A stretch of DNA of 16,890 nt, from contig CAZYRA010000018.1 in the NCBI GenBank assembly GCA_964649385.1, positions 1-16,890 on the forward strand. The letters run 5' to 3'. The position numbers were made by a program, and so were the translations under genes. Below, in pieces: positions 7,087 to 13,275 of this stretch (positions within the stretch are counted from its first letter, which is position 1; each line of letters starts with the position of its first letter). The stretch is from UBA5760 sp964649385. Lineage in GTDB: Bacteria; Chloroflexota; Dehalococcoidia; Dehalococcoidales; UBA5760. The notes beneath the pieces are model-generated. The model was not told the DNA's origin and ran no database searches. It saw nothing but the letters and a program-made list of their open reading frames with translations.

Positions 7087-9672
7087 TTAGCACTTGGTAT
7101 AGCCGCAGCTCGGGCAGACGAAGCAGCCCTCCTGATAGACGAGCAGGTTGCCACAGTCCGGGCACTGCCCGGCCAGGTTCTTGACCAAGCCATAGTCCTC
7201 CGGCCTGGGCTTACCATCATAGCCGGTGGTATGCTTCTCCAGCACGCTGGCAATGGCATCGGCGCAGGAGAGGATGGACTTGCCCTTCTCCCAGGCAATC
7301 GACGGGCAGCGGATACCACGCAGCTGCCTGACTATCGAGGAGACATCGACGCCGGAGCGTAGGGCCAGGGAAATGAGCCTGCAGATGGCCTCAAGCTGGG
7401 CTGAAGCGCAGCCTCCGGTCTTACCCAGGCTGGAAAAGACCTCGCAGATACCTTCGTCATCCGAGTTCACCGTGACATAGAGATTACCGCAGCCGGTGGT
7501 CACCTTCTCAGTGACGCCTGAGGTCGTCTTGGCCCGCTTCCTGGGTACAAGTACCGCACCTTCAACCTTCTCCGTCTTGCCAGTAGTTAATACCTGCCCC
7601 TCTCGACTGCCGTCCCGGTAGATGGTTATCCCTTTCAGCCCCTCTTCATAGGCCATCATATAGACACTGGCAATATCTTCCACGGCAGCCTCTCTTGAGA
7701 AGTTGACCGTTTTGGATACAGCATTGTGGGTAAATCTCTGGAAAGCAGCCTGCATCTTAACGTGCCAGTCAGATGTTATGTCGTGAGCGGTAACAAAGGC
7801 CTTCTTGATATCATCCGGGGCTTCTTCAATACCACGGAGGCTGGCCCCCTCGGCCAACTTGCGCATAAGCTCTTCGGAGTAGAAACCCCCCTTCTTCGCT
7901 ACCTCCTCAAAGTACGGGTTTACCTCGATAAACTGCTCACCATCCAGAATATTGCGCTTGTAGCTCAGGGCAAAAAGTGGCTCAATACCGCTGGAGCAAC
8001 CGGCGATGATGCTCAGCGTACCGGTGGGGGCGATGGTAGTACAGGAGGCATTTCTTAACCTGGGCCCAGCGGGAACATCATAGATACTGCCGGCAAATGC
8101 GGGGAAGACCCCCCGCTCCCCGGCCAGTTCCTCCGAGGCATTCGCCGACTGCTCGGTGACAAACTGCATAATATCGGAGGCTACCCCCAGCGCCTCTTCC
8201 GAGTCATAGGGAATACCCAGCCTGATTAACATATCGGCAAATCCCATCACCCCGAGACCGATCTTCCTCGTTTTTTTAGTCATTTCCTCTATTTCGGGCA
8301 GGGGGAACTTATTAACCTCGATTACATTATCTAGGAAGCGCACCGCCGTCCTGATTACCTCCACCAGCCGGGGGTAATCAATCTGATAAGCCCCATCCTG
8401 AAGACTGACCATCCGGGACAGATTAATCGAGCCCAGATTGCACGATTCGTAAGGGAGCAGGGGCTGTTCGCCACAGGGGTTGGTGCTTTCAATGCTGCCC
8501 AGGTGCGGGGTAGGGTTGTCTTCATTGATACGGTCAATGAAGACAATACCCGGGTCCCCAGTCTTCCAGGCCATACTGACCAGTTTGTCAAATACTTCTT
8601 TAGCATTGAGCTTACCGGATACCTCTTTGGTGTGTGGATTGACCAGGTTATAGTCGGTGCCGGCCTTGACCGCCTCCATAAATTCACTGGTTACCGCTAC
8701 CGAGATATTAAAGTTGGTCAGGGAGGCAAGGTCTTCCTTAGCCGTAATGAACCTCATAATATCGGGGTGGTCAATACTGAGGATACCCATATTTGCCCCG
8801 CGGCGCATCCCCCCCTGCTTGATAACATCAGTGGCGACATCAAAAGCCCGAATAAAGGAGACCGGGCCGCTGGCGACACCCCCGGTAGAGCCGACTCTAT
8901 CGTCCTCCGGCCTTAGTCTGGAAAAGGAAAACCCGGTCCCGCCGCCGCTCTTATGAATCAGGGCAGTGTTCTTCACGGCATCAAAGATGGACTCCATTGA
9001 GTCCTCAACGGGGAGGACAAAGCAGGCGGAAAGCTGCCCCAGCTCCCGCCCGGCATTCATCAACGTAGGGGAGTTGGGCAGGAACTGGAGGCTGGTCATC
9101 AACCGGTAGAACTCCTCCTCCATTATCCCGGCATCAGCCTCAGGGTTATAGATAAGCTCAGCCGAGGCGATCGCGCTGGCTACCCGGTGGAACATATCCT
9201 CCGGGGTCTCAACAACCTGACCCTTAGCGTCTTTCTTAAGATACCTTTTCTCCAGGACACGAAGGGCGTTCTCGGTAAGACTGACCCCGCTTACCGACTT
9301 CACCTCCGGCTTAACCGTAATAGCTTTCATTTCTGGTCCAACCTCCTCCTTTTGCATTGAGCCTTCACCTTTCTCTTCTAGTTCTTTGCTGGCCAGGATT
9401 TCCTCCACGATAGCCTGAATCTCAGGCCCACTGGGCAGACGCGGCGGCCTGCGCTGAGACCGGGGTACCAGGTCCTCCATCCCGGGCAGAGGCTGTTCCG
9501 CGGCAGATGACGGCCTCGATTGCTCCAGCCGTTCAATTACCTGCGCGGTAAGCCGCTCCACCAACCGCCGGTCGGCAATACCCATCGACTCAGCGGCGGC
9601 AAAGACGGCTCGAGCCACCCGGGTACGGTCCAACCAGTGTATGCTCTTCTCTGGTTCATTTTTAGTATTCAT
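7087..9672 (-). CDS. nrdJ: Vitamin B12-dependent (class II) ribonucleoside-diphosphate reductase
   Basis: Adenosylcobalamin-dependent reduction of ribonucleotides to deoxyribonucleotides in the cytoplasm, without oxygen and without a separate radical-generating subunit. The protein has 861 residues. Active-site elements are Cys217 in QLSACFVLP, Asn398, Cys400 and Glu402 in TNPCGEQ (the thiyl-radical cysteine loop) and Cys411 in YESCNLGSINL. The SIIAGCSSGIEP segment is typical of class II. The C-terminus has a TSCPD-type region (TTGCGNLYVTV, KTGGCASAQ) and a CX2C...CX2C zinc ribbon ending in Cys, as expected for redox shuttling. Residues 10-95 look like a degraded ATP cone. The ATG overlaps the nrdR stop by four bases (ATGA), so the two are translationally coupled. 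An internal ATG near 9360 has AGGTGAAGG upstream and could give a form without the N-terminal domain. Confidence 0.96.
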   Translation of the reverse strand: MNTKNEPEKSIHWLDRTRVARAVFAAAESMGIADRRLVERLTAQVIERLEQSRPSSAAEQPLPGMEDLVPRSQRRPPRLPSGPEIQAIVEEILASKELEEKGEGSMQKEEVGPEMKAITVKPEVKSVSGVSLTENALRVLEKRYLKKDAKGQVVETPEDMFHRVASAIASAELIYNPEADAGIMEEEFYRLMTSLQFLPNSPTLMNAGRELGQLSACFVLPVEDSMESIFDAVKNTALIHKSGGGTGFSFSRLRPEDDRVGSTGGVASGPVSFIRAFDVATDVIKQGGMRRGANMGILSIDHPDIMRFITAKEDLASLTNFNISVAVTSEFMEAVKAGTDYNLVNPHTKEVSGKLNAKEVFDKLVSMAWKTGDPGIVFIDRINEDNPTPHLGSIESTNPCGEQPLLPYESCNLGSINLSRMVSLQDGAYQIDYPRLVEVIRTAVRFLDNVIEVNKFPLPEIEEMTKKTRKIGLGVMGFADMLIRLGIPYDSEEALGVASDIMQFVTEQSANASEELAGERGVFPAFAGSIYDVPAGPRLRNASCTTIAPTGTLSIIAGCSSGIEPLFALSYKRNILDGEQFIEVNPYFEEVAKKGGFYSEELMRKLAEGASLRGIEEAPDDIKKAFVTAHDITSDWHVKMQAAFQRFTHNAVSKTVNFSREAAVEDIASVYMMAYEEGLKGITIYRDGSREGQVLTTGKTEKVEGAVLVPRKRAKTTSGVTEKVTTGCGNLYVTVNSDDEGICEVFSSLGKTGGCASAQLEAICRLISLALRSGVDVSSIVRQLRGIRCPSIAWEKGKSILSCADAIASVLEKHTTGYDGKPRPEDYGLVKNLAGQCPDCGNLLVYQEGCFVCPSCGYTKC

Positions 9673-10211
9673 TTACGATGCCTCCGGTGACCCCCAGCCA
9701 ATACCAGTGACGACTCAATCGGGAGCAGGGGCAGCTGGCTCGTCGGCCGGGACACTTTAGCCACCTCATCGCCGATTAGAGTATCCAATTCCTGCTTTAA
9801 GGCAGTGATATCGGCGAACTCTCGATAGACACTGGCAAAGCGGATGTAGGCAATATGGTCCAGCCCTTTCAGTCCCTTCATCACCATATCGCCGATAACA
9901 GCGCCGGGTATCTCAGATTTACCCAGATGGTAAAGCTCGGCTTCGATATCATCAACAAGCTTATCGATAGCGCCGGTACGTAGCGGCCGTTTTTCGCAGG
10001 CCTTGCGGATGCCGGACATGAGCTTCTCCCGGCTGAATTCCTCACGGCGGTTGTCCTTCTTAATCACAAAGAGACTGGCCGCTTGCAGCCGCTCGTAGGT
10101 GGTAAAACGAGCACCGCAGCCGGAACACTGGCGCCGGCGGCGTATACCGTCATTAACATCACGGGAATCGATAACCCTGGAATCAAGATGGCCGCAATAA
10201 GGACAATTCAT
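9669..10211 (-). CDS. nrdR: Transcriptional repressor NrdR
   Basis: ATP/dATP-sensing repressor of ribonucleotide reductase genes. With the start at 10211 the protein has 180 residues. A zinc ribbon is formed by Cys3, Cys6, Cys29 and Cys32 (MNCPYCGH, RQCSGCGARFTTYER), followed by an ATP cone (VIKKDNRREEFSREKLMSGIRKAC to YIRFASVYREF). This is longer than the usual 150-165 residues because of a C-terminal tail of about 25 residues ending in basic HRRHRK. A longer reading frame reaches 10280, but the ATG at 10211 gives the canonical MxCPYC start. The extension would also run through the promoter and operators, so I reject it. It is directly upstream of nrdJ with a four-base overlap, and is probably autoregulated through the two boxes in its promoter. 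Confidence 0.95.
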   Translation of the reverse strand: MNCPYCGHLDSRVIDSRDVNDGIRRRRQCSGCGARFTTYERLQAASLFVIKKDNRREEFSREKLMSGIRKACEKRPLRTGAIDKLVDDIEAELYHLGKSEIPGAVIGDMVMKGLKGLDHIAYIRFASVYREFADITALKQELDTLIGDEVAKVSRPTSQLPLLPIESSLVLAGGHRRHRK

Positions 10212-10222
10212 AAACAAACTCC

Positions 10223-10267
10223 ACACTATATAGTGTAGGGAGTCTACATTACCACAATATATAGTAC
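10223..10267 (-). promoter_or_regulatory. Tandem NrdR-box-like operators
   Basis: Two palindromic sites are visible. Site one (10223-10236) is ACACTATATAGTGT, a perfect 14-base palindrome. Site two (10252-10267) is CCACAATATATAGTAC on the plus strand, 13 of 16 matching the known NrdR consensus ACACWATATATWGTGT. Their centres are 30 bases apart, about three helical turns, the usual arrangement for cooperative NrdR binding. Site two fills the -35/-10 spacer and site one covers the start of the transcript, so binding would block initiation. Confidence 0.75.
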
Positions 10268-10274
10268 TTGTCAA
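10246..10274 (-). promoter_or_regulatory. Promoter of nrdR-nrdJ
   Basis: On the minus strand a perfect -35 TTGACA (10269-10274) is followed by a 17-base spacer and the -10 TAATGT (10246-10251), preceded by TGG, which makes it an extended -10. Transcription should start near 10239, about 28 bases before the nrdR ATG at 10211. Confidence 0.65.
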
Positions 10275-10320
10275 GCCCATTAATGATTAATTTCCGATAT
10301 TGCACTTTTAAGAGAAGGGG

Positions 10321-10329
10321 TGCTAGAAT
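10321..10329 (+). promoter_or_regulatory. Extended -10 promoter for the hydroxyisobutyrate-dehydrogenase-family gene
   Basis: TGCTAGAAT is an extended -10 (TGn plus TAGAAT, one mismatch), with a weak -35-like TTGCAC 18 bases upstream. Transcription would begin near 10336, about 23 bases before the ATG at 10359. This supports that start over the upstream GTG at 10320. Confidence 0.45.
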
Positions 10330-10358
10330 GGCAGAAACCTCGGGAAAGAGTTATTGCT

Positions 10359-11258
10359 ATGTCGAAAAAAGTCGGCTTCATCGGTCTCGGTATTATGGGT
10401 ATGCCTATGGCGCACAATCTGCTCAAGGCTGGTTTTGCGGTGGTAGCCTATAATCGCACCGCCGCCAAGGCAGAGCAGCTGGTCAAGGAAGGCGCTGGGA
10501 AAGCCAACTCGCCCGGAGAACTAGCCCGGGAGTGTCCGGTAGTGATTACCATCGTTTCCGATACGCCGGATGTGGAGGAGGTCATCCTGGGCAGGGGCGG
10601 TGTTATCGAGGGGGTTAAACCCGGCTCGGTAGTTATCGATATGAGCACCATCTCTCCCCAGGCGACCCGGGAGATAGCCGCCCGGCTCAAGGAAAAGGGG
10701 GCGGAAATGCTGGACGCCCCCGTAAGCGGGGGGGACATCGGGGCACTCAACGCAACCCTCTCCATTATGGTAGGCGGCGATATCGAAGTATTTCAGAGGT
10801 GCCAGCCCATCCTTGCTGCGATGGGTAAGACTATCGTCCACGTCGGCCCCAACGGGATGGGGCAGACAGTGAAGCTAATGAACCAGATCCTGGTCGCCGG
10901 TAACCTTAATGCGGTGGCTGAGGCAATGCTATTCGCCCAGAAATCAGGGGCCGATTTGGAGAAGGCGATAAGCGTCATCAAGGGGGGCGCCGCCGGGTCA
11001 TGGGTGCTGAGTAACCTGGGCCCGCGCATCAGTAAGAGAGACTTCAGCCCCGGGTTTATGGTTGACCTGATACAGAAAGACCTTGCGCTGATTATGGAGG
11101 CCGCTGCTGCAATGAGGCTGCCTCTCCCTGCGACCGGCCTCATCCACCAGATGTACTATTCACTGCAGTGCTCCGGAGAGGGCAGGAGCGGCACCCAGGC
11201 GCTGGTCAAGGCACTGGAGCGTATCGCCGGCATGGAGGTCGGGCATCCCGAGAGCTAG
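10359..11258 (+). CDS. 3-hydroxyisobutyrate dehydrogenase family NAD(P)-dependent oxidoreductase
   Basis: Beta-hydroxyacid dehydrogenase of 299 residues. The N-terminal Rossmann motif is GFIGLGIMG (Gly9, Gly11, Gly14). YNRT (Asn32-Arg33-Thr34) after the second strand suggests preference for NADP(H), as in tartronate-semialdehyde reductases. The substrate loop DAPVSGG (Ser123-Gly-Gly) and the catalytic helix GQTVKLMNQ (Lys172, Asn175) are intact, and the all-alpha C-terminal domain has normal length. The exact substrate (3-hydroxyisobutyrate, tartronate semialdehyde, succinic semialdehyde or glyoxylate-type) cannot be told from sequence. The ATG at 10359 gives the standard MSKKVGFIGLG start with GAAAGAG upstream; the longer frame from GTG 10320 begins before the predicted transcript. 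Divergent from nrdR, with no obvious functional link. Confidence 0.9.
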   Translation: MSKKVGFIGLGIMGMPMAHNLLKAGFAVVAYNRTAAKAEQLVKEGAGKANSPGELARECPVVITIVSDTPDVEEVILGRGGVIEGVKPGSVVIDMSTISPQATREIAARLKEKGAEMLDAPVSGGDIGALNATLSIMVGGDIEVFQRCQPILAAMGKTIVHVGPNGMGQTVKLMNQILVAGNLNAVAEAMLFAQKSGADLEKAISVIKGGAAGSWVLSNLGPRISKRDFSPGFMVDLIQKDLALIMEAAAAMRLPLPATGLIHQMYYSLQCSGEGRSGTQALVKALERIAGMEVGHPES

Positions 11259-11295
11259 ACACAAGTAGTCACTATACCCCCTTGAGAAGGTTCAA

Positions 11296-11400
11296 CTAGC
11301 TCGAAGACCAGAGCTCACGACGGTCAATTACCCGTCTTACCTTACCCACAGTGCGGTTGATGGTGCCCGCACCCAGGTAAAAGCGATGTTGTCAGTACCG
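11296..11400 (-). pseudogene. Remnant resembling the C-terminus of a phenylacetate-CoA ligase-like enzyme
   Basis: In the gap between the two convergent genes, the minus strand reads LGAGTINRTVGKVRRVIDRR followed by ELWSSS and a TAG stop (11296-11298). The G-K-x-x-R-V-I-D-x-R ending is the style of the extreme C-terminus of PaaK-type AMP-forming CoA ligases. Upstream the frame is soon stopped (TGA), and a neighbouring frame reads VLTTSLLPG, as if a frameshift separated two parts. Nothing of the rest of the enzyme is present, because the surface-protein gene abuts it. I read it as a short relic; chance resemblance remains possible with about 27 codons. Confidence 0.35.
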
Positions 11401-11403
11401 TGC

Positions 11404-12663
11404 CTATCTCATCGATATATAGTCGCCGAGTGATCCGGAGTCACTCCTTCTGCGCCACCACCTGATTGTCAGCGGGATAGCAACAGCAGCAGCGATAGCG
11501 ATAATAACACCACGGGTAAGCCACCAGTTCCGCTCGCCTGGCGGCATCGGCGTGGTAGTGATGGGGGGTGAAGCCCCCTCCTTGACAGTAAAGGAACCAG
11601 GTAGGCCATTAATATCTATCGAGTAGGCGCCTGCCTCACCCTGAGAGGTGGTAAAGGTTACCATTTCGCTGGTGCCGCCGGTAAGGCTTACTTCCCGTGT
11701 TTCTGCTATCAGCCCGTTTATCTTGAGGGTTGCGGCATAGTTGCCTGCTCCCTCTCCTGTGTTAGCCAGAAAAACACTGATAGTCACTGCTTCACCGGTG
11801 CTAACCTCGGGCGGGGAGATGCTCAATGAGCTTAAGGTAAAAGTAGTCGGCATTACTGGAGAAGTGGGTAACGAAGGAGTTACTGGAGAAGCCGGTAACG
11901 AAGTAGAAAAAGCAATCACGGTAAAGCAAGAGAAGTGGTCGATATAAGCACTAATGGTGTCGTTCTCAGCGTCAACCTCCAACTCCAGCTCTTGCACACC
12001 GTCATCAAAATTATCACAACGGGTGATTATCAGGTCTTCCTCAGTTATCCCTTCGGGAATATCGTTCGTATCATAGTTCCAGGTCAGAATTACCGGCTGG
12101 TCAAAGGTAGTACCCTCGGGTTCCAGTTGATAGGGCATTCCGATAATACTAACATCTTCAGGTGGGTCAGGTGCGTTCTTAATAGCGACAAACTCCACAT
12201 CGGTAAGCGGGTTACCCGCTGCATCCAGAGCGGCAACTCCTTCAGGGACAATAACACTGACCATCCCGTCCGGAGAAGTGAACTCAACGAAATCAGGAGC
12301 AAAGAGGGCGATGATGCTCATATTCCGGATAACCGGCTCAAGTTCTGGATTATTCTTGACGGTCGGTTCCCCGATCCATTTGACAAAGTGGTAACCGTCT
12401 TCCGGCACCGCCTCTATCTTGATGTCGCAACCACTATCAACTGCAAAATCATAGGGGTATTCGGGCGGGGCATCCTCGTCTATCTCGACGGTGCCGCCAC
12501 CGCTCGGGATGATATCCACCGTAATAGTCTTGGTCGCCACCGACGACCCGTCATCGCACCCTCAGCCATAAGCCGGCTTGGTGGTAAACACCGCCGCTGC
12601 CAGCGGTACCAGCAGGGCAACCACCAGCCAGGGTAGGGTTATTCTAAACAGTCCGTTTTTCAT
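11404..12663 (-). CDS. Secreted, C-terminally anchored surface protein with in-frame TGA; candidate selenoprotein
   Basis: The uninterrupted frame covers 11404-12540 (378 residues from a GTG with no ribosome binding site). It has a C-terminal membrane helix followed by WWRRR but no signal peptide. Reading the same frame further upstream to ATG 12663 (or 12678) adds a good signal peptide: MKNGLFR, hydrophobic LPWLVVALLVPLAAAVF, then TTKPAYG. Next comes TGA (codon 34), then GCDDGSSV continuing into the long frame. If TGA is read through, the product has 419 residues: signal peptide, Sec-Gly-Cys, an InlB B-repeat-like domain (about 46-120, GYHFVKWIG), a ZU5/adhesin-like region (about 125-250, SPDGMVSVIVPEG), a Pro/Ser/Thr linker, a CARDB-like domain (about 275-360, EAVTISVFLANTG) and the anchor. 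It lies downstream of the rrf2 gene. Alternatives are a nonsense mutation or a base error. Confidence 0.6.
11853..11906 (-). repeat. Two tandem 27-base units encoding a Pro/Ser/Thr linker
   Basis: Two adjacent copies (11853-11879 and 11880-11906) match at 24 of 27 bases and encode the nine-residue repeats SLPTSPVMP and SLPASPVTP in the surface protein. They form the flexible linker between the ZU5-like region and the CARDB-like domain. Copy number could vary between strains. Confidence 0.7.
12532..12548 (-). promoter_or_regulatory. Candidate bacterial SECIS element
   Basis: In the mRNA sense, GGUCGUCGGUGGCGACC begins 14 nt after the in-frame UGA (12562-12564). GGUCG pairs with CGACC (five Watson-Crick pairs) and a further U-G pair closes a CGGUG loop, with GGU at +21 to +23 from the UGA. 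From memory of the E. coli fdhF SECIS, its upper hairpin is also 17 nt, starts with GGU, and shows GGU in the loop at +19 to +21. The element lies within codons, as bacterial SECIS elements do. Confidence 0.5.
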
Positions 12664-12704
12664 CTTTATTGTCGCCATTACAGAGTATACCTTACACCTT
12701 TTGT

Positions 12705-13133
12705 TTATAGATTCTCAACCCCATTCTGCCCCTGCCGCTCGACCAGGTCTTCCAGGGTGGTAGCGGTAAGCACCCTATCCATTGCTTCTTTCACCTCAAC
12801 CCACACCCGGCGGGTCACGCATGAATCGGCACGCGAGCAGAGCTTAGCATTATCAACACACTCTACCGGCGCCATCGACCCCTCCATCGCCTGCACAATA
12901 TCAGCAAATATTATCTCCCGCGGCGGTCTGGTCAGCATGAATCCACCCCTGGGCCCACGAACACTCCTGACCAGACCGGCTACCTTGAGCCGGGTAAAGA
13001 GCTGCTCCAGATACAGGCACGATATCTGCTGCCTTTCCGAGATATCCTTAATCAGGGTAGGACCATCCCCCGGCTGGAGGGCCAAATCAAGCATCGCCCG
13101 CACCGCATAGCGCCCCCTGGTCGAGAGTCTCAC
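12705..13133 (-). CDS. Rrf2/IscR family transcriptional regulator
   Basis: Winged-helix regulator of 142 residues from a GTG start at 13133, giving MRLSTRGRYAVRAMLDLALQ, the usual Rrf2 opening. A longer frame reaches 13316, but that extension shows no family likeness and would overlap the promoter. AGGAT lies nine bases before the GTG. The winged-helix DNA-binding region occupies about residues 1-80 (ISCLYLEQLFTRLKVAGLVRSVRGPRGGF). Cys92, Cys99 and Cys105 (VECVDNAKLCSRADSC) match the three-cysteine Fe-S cluster position of IscR, with one extra residue between the first two. It probably senses Fe-S status, redox state or another small signal. The gene is divergent from selA-selB and followed by the candidate selenoprotein gene about 40 bases downstream, so it is placed to control both, besides itself. 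Confidence 0.9.
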   Translation of the reverse strand: MRLSTRGRYAVRAMLDLALQPGDGPTLIKDISERQQISCLYLEQLFTRLKVAGLVRSVRGPRGGFMLTRPPREIIFADIVQAMEGSMAPVECVDNAKLCSRADSCVTRRVWVEVKEAMDRVLTATTLEDLVERQGQNGVENL

Positions 13134-13178
13134 AACTTTATCCTGCCTGTCCTGAATTTTATTATCACAATACTCGTA

Positions 13179-13207
13179 AATATACCGCAACAAAAATAGA
13201 TTGTCAA
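13179..13207 (-). promoter_or_regulatory. Promoter of the Rrf2-type regulator
   Basis: On the minus strand a perfect -35 TTGACA (13202-13207), a 17-base spacer and -10 TATATT (13179-13184, one mismatch) form a near-consensus sigma70 promoter. The transcript would start near 13172, about 39 bases before the GTG at 13133. The AT-rich leader may hold an operator, but I could not define one. Confidence 0.65.
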
Positions 13208-13237
13208 ATATCAAGGCTAAGAGCAGGTACGCCGCCT

Positions 13238-13265
13238 TTGAAACGGGGCCCGGATGTATTAGAAT
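13238..13265 (+). promoter_or_regulatory. Possible promoter for selA-selB
   Basis: TTGAAA (13238-13243), a 16-base spacer and TAGAAT (13260-13265) are each one base from consensus. The predicted start, about 13272, falls only a few bases before the ATG at 13276 and inside its ribosome binding site. Either the selA transcript is nearly leaderless or the true promoter lies further upstream. Confidence 0.3.
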
Positions 13266-13275
13266 AGAGCAGGGA

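Noticed and set aside
10212..10280. N-terminal extension of NrdR by 23 residues
   Set aside because: It would be translated from DNA that holds the -10, -35 and both NrdR boxes, and the canonical NrdR start MNCPYC is at 10211.
11259..11403. Short GC stems (for example GACGG...CCGTC) between the convergent genes as a bidirectional terminator
   Set aside because: Stems of five pairs without a T run, and they coincide with the coding-like relic on the minus strand.
11935..12636. Plus-strand 233-codon open frame over the surface-protein gene
   Set aside because: It is antisense to a gene with clear domains, has no recognisable motif or ribosome binding site, and is explained by codon shadowing.
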